Positions 22,816 through 32,316 of a stretch of 34,079 nucleotides of DNA are shown here, in pieces (the stretch's first letter is position 1; each line of letters opens with the position of its first letter). A program made the translations under genes and the position numbers. The stretch lies in assembly GCF_002838065.1 (NCBI RefSeq), contig NZ_PIZU01000046.1:1-34079 (forward strand). Direction: 5' to 3'. The notes beneath the pieces were generated by a model. The model made no database searches and was not told the DNA's origin. It saw nothing but the letters and a program-made list of their open reading frames with translations. Source of the DNA: Mycobacterium hubeiense. Its GTDB lineage: Bacteria; Actinomycetota; Actinomycetes; Mycobacteriales; Mycobacteriaceae.

Positions 22816-23940
22816 TCACATCCACGGCTTCAGAGGATTCACCGCGAACTGGATGACGCGGTACGGCGAGCCCCCGCGCGGGCCGGTGTTCCACTGGCTG
22901 ACGAAAACCCGTAGCTCGTCGAGAGTGGAGCCCGGCGAGATATAACCGCCGTACGGCTGCGCCAACCGATTGACCTCCGGCGGTGGCAGACGCTCGGCCG
23001 GATCGGGCCACTCGCTCGCGAACACCACCGTCGTCACCGGCGCGGTGCCCAGACCCGTCGGGTCATTCGCCACGCGAACCTCCATGTTGCCGGTGCTCGC
23101 GTTGAAGTACGACAGCACCGTTTTGCCGTCGATCTGCCGCACGCACATCTCGCCGGTGCGGTCGGGCCACAGCGGCGTCGGCGGATGCCCCCAGCCGAGC
23201 GACGCGGACCAGCCCTGCCAGCTGGTCCGGTCGGTGAAGCTCTCCGGCGCAACGCGGTACAGCATCGTGGGGCTGCTGCGGTCGAAGTCGTTGGCCACGA
23301 TGTACACCCACCCCGATGGCGACTCCGCGGTGGGAATCGGGTCGTAGTAGCCGCTGATCTGCGACTGGCGGCCGCCCTGGTAGTCGGCGTCGCGCACCGA
23401 TCCCGGCACCGTCGGCCAATTCCCTTGCGCAGGATTGGCTTTCACCAGCCGCGACGACTCCACCGCCAGGTCTTTGGTGGTCGTGACCAGCATGTAGTTT
23501 TCCCGGTTGATCTGCACCACGCCGCTCGGCAGCTGTGACCTGCCCGCCGGGGCCTGATCGGCCAGCAGCGGCTTGTCGACGCCCATTACGCCGTCGTAGC
23601 GCACGCCGGCCGGGTCGTTGATGGATTCGGTCTCCACGTGCAGGGCGACCGGCGACCACCACCCGCCGAAGCCGACGCCCTGGCCCGCGAAGCTGTCACC
23701 ACAGATCTGCAGGATCCCGCTGGGGAACTCCATGAACTCGCAGAGGTCGGTAGCGCCGATGCCGTAATCCCTTGTGGGCGTCCCGGTCCCCGCGGCGGGC
23801 CCGAGGCGCATCACTTGTCCGGGTGCCAGTGGCGGCAACACCGGCTCGGGGATGGGTGCCGGTGGTTCGGCGTGGCTGACCGCGGGGGCAACTCCAGCCA
23901 GGACAAGCAATGCCGTTCCGATCCCAGTGCGTATGCCCAT
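22816..23940 (-). CDS. Secreted DUF4185-domain protein
   Basis: 374 residues. The signal peptide ends after SHA (about residue 24), followed by a Pro-rich linker. The body is a DUF4185 beta-propeller-like domain with GIGATDLCEFMEFPSGILQI, a repeated glycine/tryptophan strand pattern (GFGGWWSPVALH, WQGWSASLGWGHPPTPLWP) and a VFVSQWNTGPRGG end. It is equivalent to Rv3707c by position. Relatives of DUF4185 include endo-arabinanase-like enzymes, so an arabinan- or glycan-acting role is possible but unproven. The ATG at 23940 starts the signal peptide. It is divergent from the AAA+ gene (74-base gap). Confidence 0.83.
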   Translation of the reverse strand: MGIRTGIGTALLVLAGVAPAVSHAEPPAPIPEPVLPPLAPGQVMRLGPAAGTGTPTRDYGIGATDLCEFMEFPSGILQICGDSFAGQGVGFGGWWSPVALHVETESINDPAGVRYDGVMGVDKPLLADQAPAGRSQLPSGVVQINRENYMLVTTTKDLAVESSRLVKANPAQGNWPTVPGSVRDADYQGGRQSQISGYYDPIPTAESPSGWVYIVANDFDRSSPTMLYRVAPESFTDRTSWQGWSASLGWGHPPTPLWPDRTGEMCVRQIDGKTVLSYFNASTGNMEVRVANDPTGLGTAPVTTVVFASEWPDPAERLPPPEVNRLAQPYGGYISPGSTLDELRVFVSQWNTGPRGGSPYRVIQFAVNPLKPWM

Positions 23941-24002
23941 CGCCGCACAGCGTAGCGATGCCAATCGAGCGAGGAAACCGCATCCCGTGGCTCTGCGCGC
24001 GC

Positions 24003-24008
24003 GATAAT
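24003..24008 (+). promoter_or_regulatory. -10 box of a leaderless promoter for the AAA+ ATPase gene
   Basis: GATAAT lies six bases before the GTG at 24015, with no ribosome-binding site in between. It does not match TANNNT perfectly, but is close to the TATAAT consensus. This supports the GTG as a leaderless start rather than the upstream ATG at 23910. Confidence 0.55.
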
Positions 24009-24014
24009 TGTCGC

Positions 24015-25142
24015 GTGGAGGCGCCGCGGCCCAACCCCTTCAGTCGACCACATGGGGTGGCCGATCCACCGGTCTATGCACCGCGTCAGGACGTGGACGA
24101 GCGGATTGCCATGCTGACCGGTCAGCTCGCGAATCTGCAATTCACTCAAGGGCTTCGCCTACTCGGCACCCGCGGCAGCGGAAAGACGACGGTACTGCTG
24201 CGACTTAGGAATCTGATCCGAGCGCGTGGATGGCTTGCGCCATATTTCGCACGACGACCGGGCATGCCGATCACCGCTCAGCTTGCTGACGCAGTATCCC
24301 AAGCAATCAGAGAGAGAGGAGGGCGTGATCCACTTCGCTCGGCGGCACGCCGGCAAACCCATTGGAAGGCGTCCGGAAAGGTCCCGTTCACACCGATCGA
24401 GCTCGGATTCGAGAGCAATGCACCCGAGGCTGGCGGCGATACCTTCGCACTTGTCAAGGACGCAATCCGCGAGCATCTCGTCAACGCGACTCCGGTGGTC
24501 CTACTGATCGACGAGGCCGACTTTCTCACTGCCGCCGAAGTCGAGGACACGATTCTGGACATAGCGCACGATGCGGCGTTGGACGACCTACCGTTTGCCG
24601 TCGTGTCTGGCGGAACAACGCAAGAGTATCTGGCCGCGATGGACGGAGTACTCACCAGCAGCGGCGCCCTCACCGAAGCAGTCGAACTGAAAAGACTGAC
24701 AGATTCCGAAGCCTTTCAAGTCGTTACCGGTACGGCGGCACTGGGCGGACAAGACTGGTCACATTCCGCGATACTGCCTGAGTTCATTTCGGTGGCGCGC
24801 GGCGTGCCACGTCATCTACAGGTGATGGGCTTCCGCGCATACGAAGCGGTCCCCCGCATTGGCCTCGACGACGGCCTCCGTGACGCGATTTGCTCGTGCC
24901 GCCAGCAACGTGACCATCTGATCGCAAAGGTAGCGCGATCGCCGGCTGAACAGACCGCGATCCTCGCTATCGAGCGAATCTTGCGGGACGGCCGCGTGCA
25001 CCGATGGCATCTTCATCGGGCGGTGGATGCATCGCTGCGGTCCACAAGCGGCGAGAGCATCGACTTCGATGATTGCATCATCAGATTGCAGCAAGCAGGC
25101 CTCGTCGAGGCGCATACCGACTGGACCCTCGAATGGGTCTAG
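24015..25142 (+). CDS. Lone AAA+ ATPase (Orc1/Cdc6-like fold), function unknown
   Basis: 375 residues. Walker A is GTRGSGKT (51-58) and Walker B is VVLLIDEADF (161-170). A sensor-1-like strand FAVVSGGTT and a lid region VARGVPRHLQVMG follow, with a probable winged helix at about 300-375. It resembles stand-alone actinobacterial ATPases of the Orc1/Cdc6 type (N-terminal NPFSRPHGVADPP, then a P-loop). It differs from its neighbours in base composition and codons (AGA for Arg, more A/T), as expected for acquired DNA. M. tuberculosis has no gene here, to my memory. Its TAG is four bases from the asd stop, convergent, without room for a terminator. No partner gene is next to it. Confidence 0.82.
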   Translation: MEAPRPNPFSRPHGVADPPVYAPRQDVDERIAMLTGQLANLQFTQGLRLLGTRGSGKTTVLLRLRNLIRARGWLAPYFARRPGMPITAQLADAVSQAIRERGGRDPLRSAARRQTHWKASGKVPFTPIELGFESNAPEAGGDTFALVKDAIREHLVNATPVVLLIDEADFLTAAEVEDTILDIAHDAALDDLPFAVVSGGTTQEYLAAMDGVLTSSGALTEAVELKRLTDSEAFQVVTGTAALGGQDWSHSAILPEFISVARGVPRHLQVMGFRAYEAVPRIGLDDGLRDAICSCRQQRDHLIAKVARSPAEQTAILAIERILRDGRVHRWHLHRAVDASLRSTSGESIDFDDCIIRLQQAGLVEAHTDWTLEWV

Positions 25143-25146
25143 CGAG

Positions 25147-26181
25147 CTACAGCTCGGCGGCCAGCAGCTCGGCGATCTGAATGGTGTTCAGCGCAGCCCC
25201 TTTTCGCAGGTTGTCGCCGGACACGAACAACGCGAGCCCCCGCCCGTCGGGCACACCCGGATCCTGGCGGATGCGGCCGACGAGTGATTCGTCGACGCCG
25301 GCGGCGGCCAGCGGCGTGGGCACGTCGACCAGCTTCACACCGGGCGCCCCGGCCAGCAGCTCCTTCGCGCGCGAAACCGAAAGCGGTTGGGCGAACTCCA
25401 CATTGAGCGACAGCGAATGCCCGGTGTAGACCGGCACCCGCACACAGGTGCCGCTGACCAACAGGTCGGGAATGCCCAGGATCTTGCGGCTCTCATTGCG
25501 CAGCTTCTGGTCCTCATCGGTCTCCCCCGAACCGTCGTCGACCAACGAACCCGCCAACGGCACCACATTGAACGCGATCGGCGCCACGTACTTGGACGGC
25601 GCCGGAAACTCCACAGCGGCGCCGTCCTCAACGAGCTCGCGACTGTTCTTTACGACCGCGCTGGCCTGACCGAAAAGCTCCTCCACGCCGGCGATACCGC
25701 TGCCCGACACCGCCTGGTACGTCGAGGCGATCATCCGCACCAGACCGGCCTCGTCGTGCAGCGGCTTGAGCACCGGCATCGCGGCCATCGTCGTGCAATT
25801 CGGGTTGGCGATAATACCTTTGGGCCGTCGCCCGGCATCGCGCGCGAAGTTGACCTCCGACACCACCAACGGCACGTCGGGGTCCTTGCGCCACGCCGAC
25901 GAATTGTCGACGACGACGGCGCCGGCCTCGGCGAACCGCGGCGCCTGCACCCGCGACATCGAAGCGCCCGCAGAGAACAACGCGATGTCCAGGCCCGACG
26001 GGTCAGCCGTCGCGGCGTCCTCGACCTCGATCTCCTGCCCGCGCCACGGCAGCTTGCGGCCCTGCGAGCGGGCCGACGCGAAGAACCGCACGCTGGTGGC
26101 CGGAAAGTCGCGTTCCTCCAACAGCTTTCGCATCACCTGGCCGACCTGACCGGTCGCGCCTACGACTCCGATCGCGACCAT
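25147..26181 (-). CDS. asd: Aspartate-semialdehyde dehydrogenase
   Basis: 344 residues. Reduces aspartyl phosphate to aspartate semialdehyde with NADPH, feeding lysine/diaminopimelate, threonine and methionine synthesis. The NADP-binding start is VGATGQVGQVMRKLL (7-21), the catalytic Cys129 is in IIANPNCTTMAAMP, and the substrate region has QAVSGSGIAGVEEL and VYTGHSLSLNVEF. The start codon at 26181 is ATG and it abuts the lysC stop (26182), so the two are one transcription unit in the order lysC-asd. It is convergent with the AAA+ gene. Confidence 0.96.
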   Translation of the reverse strand: MVAIGVVGATGQVGQVMRKLLEERDFPATSVRFFASARSQGRKLPWRGQEIEVEDAATADPSGLDIALFSAGASMSRVQAPRFAEAGAVVVDNSSAWRKDPDVPLVVSEVNFARDAGRRPKGIIANPNCTTMAAMPVLKPLHDEAGLVRMIASTYQAVSGSGIAGVEELFGQASAVVKNSRELVEDGAAVEFPAPSKYVAPIAFNVVPLAGSLVDDGSGETDEDQKLRNESRKILGIPDLLVSGTCVRVPVYTGHSLSLNVEFAQPLSVSRAKELLAGAPGVKLVDVPTPLAAAGVDESLVGRIRQDPGVPDGRGLALFVSGDNLRKGAALNTIQIAELLAAEL

Positions 26182-27447
<1,266 letters not shown>

Positions 27448-27520
27448 CGTCAAACCTTTCGAATGCTTGTGAAGATCCCACCAAGGATAAGGGTTGTGCG
27501 CACGTCATTTAGTCCGCCGG

Positions 27521-27970
27521 CTAGACGCACGCTTTGGACAGCTCGTCCAGCTCATGCAGGATGCGATCGTTGAGCGTCGACATCTCATGGACCACCGGCG
27601 GCGCCGGGGCACCCGGCGCGCGTGACTGCGACGCCGCCCGCAGCCTGGGCAGCTTGGCGACGAACTGATTGGCCAGATCGGCCAGGTGAATCGCCCGGGC
27701 CGCGAGGTCGGGTGCGCTGACCTTCTGCGCCCGCTGGGCCAGCCCGTCGGCCCACTGCTGGTAGGCGGCGTCGTCGGCAACCGTCGGCACGGCGCGATCC
27801 TGGTCATTCGACGCGATTAGACCGCTTTGCGCCTTGTTGAACTCGAGCAGATCCAGCACGGGACGGCAGTCCTCGGATGGCCGGCTGAACACGGTCTGCG
27901 ACAGCACGAACGCGATCGCGACGGCGATCACCACCGCGATCGCCAACCACCACCGCCGATCGAGTCTCAT
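27521..27970 (-). CDS. Membrane-anchored hypothetical protein
   Basis: 149 residues. A short basic start (MRLDRRWW) is followed by one membrane helix at about 8-26 (LAIAVVIAVAIAFVLSQTVF) and an exported helical domain with two cysteines (SEDCRPVLDL and the penultimate residue, KACV), perhaps a disulfide. I do not recognise a family. The ATG is at 27970 with a weak AGG upstream. It lies between lysC (on the same strand, 73-base gap) and the divergent leuA leader. Confidence 0.7.
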   Translation of the reverse strand: MRLDRRWWLAIAVVIAVAIAFVLSQTVFSRPSEDCRPVLDLLEFNKAQSGLIASNDQDRAVPTVADDAAYQQWADGLAQRAQKVSAPDLAARAIHLADLANQFVAKLPRLRAASQSRAPGAPAPPVVHEMSTLNDRILHELDELSKACV

Positions 27971-28004
27971 TGCATCGAACCTAGCGAATGCGTGCCCGCG
28001 GGTT

Positions 28005-28032
28005 TTGCCAGCATGTCGGGCCTTGCTACAGT
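28005..28032 (+). promoter_or_regulatory. Promoter of the leuA leader transcript
   Basis: The -35-like TTGCCA (28005-28010) and -10 TACAGT (28027-28032, TANNNT) are 16 bases apart. The -10 box ends seven bases before the GTG of the leader peptide at 28040, so transcription and leader translation probably start at the same base. Confidence 0.65.
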
Positions 28033-28039
28033 TGTCGCT

Positions 28040-28081
28040 GTGCAGCGGGTGCTCCTTCTCGGACGCCGCGACGGGGTCTGA
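28040..28081 (+). CDS. leuA leader peptide
   Basis: A 13-codon frame that reads MQRVLLLGRRDGV followed by TGA, with three Leu codons in a row (CTC CTT CTC, 28052-28060). It lies 73 bases before leuA, starts right after a -10 box, and its 3' end overlaps one strand of a stem that competes with a downstream hairpin. These are the hallmarks of a leucine attenuator leader. Attenuators of this type have been described for leuA in actinobacteria. Confidence 0.75.
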   Translation: MQRVLLLGRRDGV

Positions 28082-28124
28082 TCCAGACCGGCTTCCCGTC
28101 GCGGGTGTTCGCGATGCGCCGGTC
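28067..28124 (+). promoter_or_regulatory. Leucine attenuator: two mutually exclusive RNA stems
   Basis: Stem A pairs CGCGACGGG (28067-28075, inside the leader frame) with CCCGTCGCG (28095-28103), nine perfect pairs. Stem B pairs GACCGGC (28086-28092) with GCCGGTC (28118-28124) and encloses a small CCCG/CGGG hairpin (28095-28105), which uses the same bases as stem A. Ribosomes stalled at the Leu codons would leave 28067-28075 free and favour stem A; ribosomes reaching the stop at 28079-28081 would cover it and favour stem B. There is no T tract, so stem B may act as an L-shaped terminator (inference). Confidence 0.7.
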
Positions 28125-28154
28125 GTAGTCCCTTAATCATCCGGAGCAACCACC

Positions 28155-29984
28155 GTGAACACCCCACATTCTTCTGTTGACGCTTATACGTCTGTACGCA
28201 CCATCACCACGCCGTCGGGTCCGCCCAACCCTGGGCAGCCCGCCTGGAACACCCAGCGCGGCTCGTCGATGCCGATATCGCGCTACCGCCCGTTCGCCGA
28301 AGAGGTGCCGGGCGGGAGCCCGGCATTGGGCCCAGTGCCTGTTCCGTTTGACCGCACGTGGCCGGACCGTGTCGTCGACAAGGCACCCATGTGGTGTGCG
28401 GTCGATCTGCGCGACGGCAACCAAGCCCTCATCGATCCGATGAGCCCGGCCCGCAAGCGCCGCATGTTCGACCTGCTGGTGCGCATGGGCTACAAGGAGA
28501 TCGAGGTCGGCTTCCCGTCGGCAAGCCAGACCGACTTCGACTTCGTCCGCGAGATCATCGAGCAGGGCGCGATTCCCGACGACGTCACGATCCAGGTGCT
28601 GACGCAGTGCCGGCCCGAGCTGATCGAGCGCACGTTCGAGGCCTGCGAAGGCGCGCCGCGCGCCATCGTGCACTTCTACAACTCGACGTCGATCCTGCAG
28701 CGCCGCGTCGTCTTCAAGGCCGACCGCGAGACGGTCAAAAAGATCGCCACCGACGGCGCCCGGATGTGCGTCGAAGAGGCCAAGAAGTATCCGGACACGA
28801 AGTGGCGATTCGAGTACTCGCCGGAGTCCTACACCGGCACCGAACTGGAATATGCGGTCGACGTCTGCAACGCCGTCGCCGAAATCGTCCAGCCCACACC
28901 CGATGTGCCGATGATCGTCAACCTGCCCGCGACCGTGGAGATGGCCACCCCCAACGTCTACGCCGACTCCATCGAGTGGACGAACCGGCATCTGACGCCG
29001 CGCGACAGCATCATCCTGAGCCTGCATCCACACAACGACCGTGGAACCGCCGTTGCTGCAGCGGAATTGGGCTATCAGGCCGGTGCGGACCGGATCGAGG
29101 GCTGCCTGTTCGGCAACGGCGAGCGCACCGGCAACGTCTGCCTGGTGACCTTGGGCCTGAACCTGTTCAGCCGCGGCGTGGACCCGCAGATCGACTTCTC
29201 CAACATCGACGAGATCCGTCGCACGGTCGAGTACTGCAATCAGCTGCCCGTGCACGAACGCCATCCGTACGGCGGCGATCTGGTCTACACCGCGTTCTCG
29301 GGCAGCCACCAGGACGCGATCAACAAGGGCCTGGACGCGATGAAGATCTCGGCGGACGAACAGGACGCCGATGTGGACGACATCCTGTGGCAGGTCCCGT
29401 ATCTGCCGATCGACCCGAAGGACGTCGGCCGCACCTACGAGGCCGTCATCCGGGTGAACTCGCAGTCCGGCAAGGGCGGCGTGGCCTACATCATGAAGGC
29501 CGACCACGGCCTGGTGCTGCCGCGGAGGCTGCAGATCGAGTTCAGCCAGGCGATCCAGAAGATCACCGACGGTGAGGGCGGCGAGGTGTCCTCGAAGGAG
29601 ATGTGGGACGTCTTCGCCGAGGAGTACCTGGCGCCGATCCGACCACTGGAGCGAATCCGCCAGCGCGTCATCGCCTCAGAGGTTGACGGCGGCACCGACA
29701 CCATCGAGGCGACCGTGAAGATCGATGGCGTCGAGACCGAGATCCGCGGTTCGGGCAACGGTCCGCTCGCGGCGTTCGTTCACGCGTTGTCGACCGTCGG
29801 CATCAACGTGGCTGTGCTGGACTACTCCGAGCATGCTCTGACGGCCGGTGAAGAGGCCCAGGCCGCGGCGTACGTCGAAGCGTCGGTGGACGGCCGCACC
29901 GTCTGGGGCGTCGGGATCGCGACGTCGATCACCACCGCGTCACTGCGGGCGGTCGTTTCGGCCGTCAACCGCGCGGCGCGTTAA
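28155..29984 (+). CDS. leuA: 2-isopropylmalate synthase
   Basis: 609 residues. First committed step of leucine synthesis: condenses acetyl-CoA with 2-ketoisovalerate. The catalytic TIM barrel has the HMGL-like signature VDLRDGNQALIDPM (about 83-96), metal-ligand LSLHPHNDRGTAVAAA (about 293-308) and GCLFGNGERTGN (about 316-327). The C-terminal LeuA dimer/regulatory domain (about 485-605) includes GNGPLAAFVHALS and VDGRTVWGVGIATSI and gives leucine feedback inhibition. The GTG at 28155 has CCGGAG upstream. The tandem repeats found in some M. tuberculosis leuA alleles are absent. It is controlled by the attenuator directly upstream. Confidence 0.96.
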   Translation: MNTPHSSVDAYTSVRTITTPSGPPNPGQPAWNTQRGSSMPISRYRPFAEEVPGGSPALGPVPVPFDRTWPDRVVDKAPMWCAVDLRDGNQALIDPMSPARKRRMFDLLVRMGYKEIEVGFPSASQTDFDFVREIIEQGAIPDDVTIQVLTQCRPELIERTFEACEGAPRAIVHFYNSTSILQRRVVFKADRETVKKIATDGARMCVEEAKKYPDTKWRFEYSPESYTGTELEYAVDVCNAVAEIVQPTPDVPMIVNLPATVEMATPNVYADSIEWTNRHLTPRDSIILSLHPHNDRGTAVAAAELGYQAGADRIEGCLFGNGERTGNVCLVTLGLNLFSRGVDPQIDFSNIDEIRRTVEYCNQLPVHERHPYGGDLVYTAFSGSHQDAINKGLDAMKISADEQDADVDDILWQVPYLPIDPKDVGRTYEAVIRVNSQSGKGGVAYIMKADHGLVLPRRLQIEFSQAIQKITDGEGGEVSSKEMWDVFAEEYLAPIRPLERIRQRVIASEVDGGTDTIEATVKIDGVETEIRGSGNGPLAAFVHALSTVGINVAVLDYSEHALTAGEEAQAAAYVEASVDGRTVWGVGIATSITTASLRAVVSAVNRAAR

Positions 29985-29991
29985 CGGGCTA

Positions 29992-30015
29992 GCCGCCGAA
30001 GTTCAGCCTGGCGGC
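29992..30015. terminator. Stem-loop between leuA and the convergent exonuclease gene
   Basis: GCCGCC (29992-29997) and GGCGGC (30010-30015) form a 6-base GC stem with a 12-base loop, starting 8 bases after the leuA stop. The convergent exonuclease gene ends at 30032. It is a plausible shared terminator, without a T tract. Confidence 0.5.
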
Positions 30016-30031
30016 CCGGGCACCGCGGCAA

Positions 30032-31021
30032 TCAGAACAAAGCGAACTGTTCGCCGGCGACGCCGGTATCGACAAACTCCTCGATGCCGGTGCCGCCGAC
30101 AACGGCGTCGAGGCCGGCCATGAACTCCGTATCGGTGACCAGCGGGACGCGGAGCTCATGGGCTTGATAGCCCTTGCCGTGTTCGGGATTCGGCTCGTTG
30201 CAGATCACCAGCGACGTCTCGACGTCCACGGCGTCGGTGTAGGCCAGGCCGGCGTGCACGATGCGCTCGATGAGCTCCTCGTGGGTGCGGTTGACCTCTG
30301 CCGACAGCGCGACCCGCATGCCCTGCACCAGCGGCCGACCGTGGACGTATCGCCCGGGATTGAGATAGGGGCACGGCAACCGCGACGCCAACAACTTCAG
30401 CGGGCGCAGCTCGTCATGCGTGACCTGCCCGTTGGGCCAGTACCGCCGTTCCACCGAGCGCACCGGTAGCCACACCTTGCGCTCCCGCGCCCGCGCCAGC
30501 GTCGGCTTGAGGATCTGTGCCAGCACGAGCGCGTCGTCAAGCGCGTCGTGAGGCCGCATCTGGGTGACGCCCCAGTGCGCGGCGAGCGTTTCCAGCCGCA
30601 GGTTCTCGGTGCCCAGCTCGAGGCGGCGGGCCAACTCGACGGTGCACATCACGGTGTCGATGGGCAGCTCCGCCCCGACAAGTTCGGCCTCGGCCGCCAG
30701 GAACGCGTAGTCGAAGCCCACGTTGTGGGCGACCAAGGTACGTCCTCGGAGAACCTCGATGAGCTCGTCGACCACGTCGGCGAAACACGGCTGACCCTTC
30801 AACATGTTGGCGGTCAGGCCGTGCACATGCGTGGGGCCGGGATCGACGCCGGGGTCGAGCAGCGTCGAGACGCTGTGCTCGACGTTGCCGTCGTCACCGA
30901 CGGCCAGCGCGGCGAGGCTGACGATGCGAGCCGGCCCAGGTCGAAAGCCCGTCGTCTCGACGTCGACGACGGCCCAGCCCGTGCCGGGTTCGGCTGCCGG
31001 CCGGCCCCAACTTTGGCTCAC
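30032..31021 (-). CDS. DEDDh 3'-5' exonuclease with BRCT-like C-terminus (DnaQ-like)
   Basis: 329 residues. The exonuclease domain (about 15-180) shows all motifs: Exo I VVDVETTGF, Exo II VAHNVGFDYAFL, and Exo III HDALDDALVLAQIL with the His of the DEDDh type. A linker with RRYWPNGQVTHDELRPL leads to a BRCT-like module at about 235-310 (GMRVALSAEVNRTHEELIE, then VDVETSLVICNEP). It is equivalent to M. tuberculosis Rv3711c (annotated dnaQ). The true replicative proofreader in mycobacteria is in the DnaE1 PHP domain, so a repair or processing role is more likely. The start is GTG, 74 bases from divergent murT. Confidence 0.88.
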   Translation of the reverse strand: MSQSWGRPAAEPGTGWAVVDVETTGFRPGPARIVSLAALAVGDDGNVEHSVSTLLDPGVDPGPTHVHGLTANMLKGQPCFADVVDELIEVLRGRTLVAHNVGFDYAFLAAEAELVGAELPIDTVMCTVELARRLELGTENLRLETLAAHWGVTQMRPHDALDDALVLAQILKPTLARARERKVWLPVRSVERRYWPNGQVTHDELRPLKLLASRLPCPYLNPGRYVHGRPLVQGMRVALSAEVNRTHEELIERIVHAGLAYTDAVDVETSLVICNEPNPEHGKGYQAHELRVPLVTDTEFMAGLDAVVGGTGIEEFVDTGVAGEQFALF

Positions 31022-31063
31022 AGGGTCAGGATGGCACGGTAGTCCGACAAGCCTCGGGCGGCG

Positions 31064-31076
31064 CGACAGCGTGTCG
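31064..31076. promoter_or_regulatory. Small palindrome upstream of murT
   Basis: CGACA-GCG-TGTCG: perfect 5-base arms, ending seven bases before the murT -10 box and lying in the exonuclease/murT intergenic region. It may be a regulator site. Short arms make chance a real alternative. Confidence 0.3.
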
Positions 31077-31082
31077 TCCCCC

Positions 31083-31088
31083 TAGAAT
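31083..31088 (+). promoter_or_regulatory. -10 box of a leaderless murT promoter
   Basis: TAGAAT (TANNNT) ends seven bases before the murT ATG at 31096. No Shine-Dalgarno lies between, so the transcript probably begins at the ATG. Confidence 0.65.
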
Positions 31089-31095
31089 CCCGGGG

Positions 31096-32316
31096 ATGGT
31101 CACCACCCGAGGACGCGCCGCGCTCGCGGCGGGCGCCGCAGCGCGCTGGGCGTCGCGGGTGACCGGACGTGGTGCGGGGGCGATGATCGGCGGTCTCGTC
31201 GCCATGACCCTGGACCGTTCGATCCTGCGTCAGCTGGGCGAAGGCCGGCGCACGGTGATCGTGACCGGCACCAACGGCAAGTCGACGACCACCAGGATGA
31301 CCGCGGCGGCGCTGGGCACGCTGGGCGCCGTGGCCACCAACGCCGAGGGCGCCAATATGGACGCCGGGTTGGTAGCGGCGTTGGCGAGCTCGCGCGAGGC
31401 TGAGCTGGCGGCGCTGGAAGTCGACGAGATGCATGTGCCGCATGTGGCCGACGCCGTCCACCCGTCGGTGATCGTGCTGTTGAACCTCTCGCGCGATCAG
31501 CTGGACCGGGTGGGCGAGATCAACCACATCGAGCGGACTCTGCGCGCCGGGCTGGCGCGTCATCCGTCGACGGTGGTGGTCGCGAATTGCGACGACGTGC
31601 TGATGACGTCGGCGGCCTACGACTGCCCGCACGTGGTGTGGGTGGCCGCCGGTGGCGGCTGGGCCAACGACTCGGTGAGTTGCCCGCGCTCGGGCGAGGT
31701 CATCAGGCGCGACGGCAGCGATTGGTATTCCACCGGAACGGAATTCAAGCGGCCCAGCCCGCAATGGTGGTTCGACGACGCGAACATCTATGGGCCTGAA
31801 GGGCTTTCGCTGCCGATGACGCTGTCGCTACCGGGCGCCGTCAATCGGGGCAATGCAACCCAGGCCGTCGCGGCGGCCGTCGCGATGGGCGCTTCGCCGG
31901 AAGCTGCGGTGGCGGCGGTGTCTTCCGTGGACGAGGTCGCGGGACGGTATCGGACGGTGCGGATCGGCGCGCATACGGCGCGGGTGCTGCTGGCGAAGAA
32001 TCCGGCGGGCTGGCAGGAGGCGCTGTCGATGGTCGACAAGCACGGCGCCGGGGTGGTGATCGCGGTCAACGGGCAGGTGCCCGATGGCGAAGACCTGTCC
32101 TGGCTGTGGGATGTGCGATTCGAGCATTTCGAGGACACGCAGGTGGTGGCCGCAGGCGAACGCGGCACCGACCTGGCGGTGCGGCTGGGCTACGCCGGTG
32201 TCGAGCACACGCTGGTGCACGACACCCTCGCCGCGATCGAGTCCTGTCCGCCGGGACACGTCGAAGTGATCGCCAACTACACGGCGTTCTTGCAGCTCAA
32301 CAGGCGGCTGCCATGA
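31096..32316 (+). CDS. murT: Lipid II isoglutaminyl synthase subunit MurT
   Basis: 406 residues. Mur-ligase-type ATPase that with GatD amidates the D-Glu alpha-carboxylate of lipid II to D-isoglutamine. It has the P-loop VIVTGTNGKSTTTRM (about 54-68), VLLNLSRDQLDRVGEI in the central domain and the C-terminal DUF1727 region with VRFEHF. The four-Cys zinc ribbon known from S. aureus MurT is not intact: only SCPRSGEVI remains of the first CPxCG and the second is RPSPQW. It starts leaderless at ATG 31096. Its TGA overlaps the gatD ATG by four bases. Confidence 0.93.
   Translation: MVTTRGRAALAAGAAARWASRVTGRGAGAMIGGLVAMTLDRSILRQLGEGRRTVIVTGTNGKSTTTRMTAAALGTLGAVATNAEGANMDAGLVAALASSREAELAALEVDEMHVPHVADAVHPSVIVLLNLSRDQLDRVGEINHIERTLRAGLARHPSTVVVANCDDVLMTSAAYDCPHVVWVAAGGGWANDSVSCPRSGEVIRRDGSDWYSTGTEFKRPSPQWWFDDANIYGPEGLSLPMTLSLPGAVNRGNATQAVAAAVAMGASPEAAVAAVSSVDEVAGRYRTVRIGAHTARVLLAKNPAGWQEALSMVDKHGAGVVIAVNGQVPDGEDLSWLWDVRFEHFEDTQVVAAGERGTDLAVRLGYAGVEHTLVHDTLAAIESCPPGHVEVIANYTAFLQLNRRLP

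Noticed and set aside
28137..29507. 456-codon open frame on the minus strand across leuA
   Set aside because: Antisense shadow of leuA; composition artefact.
29600..29760. Possible variable tandem repeat inside leuA as in M. tuberculosis
   Set aside because: The linker between the catalytic and regulatory domains reads through once with no repeated unit.
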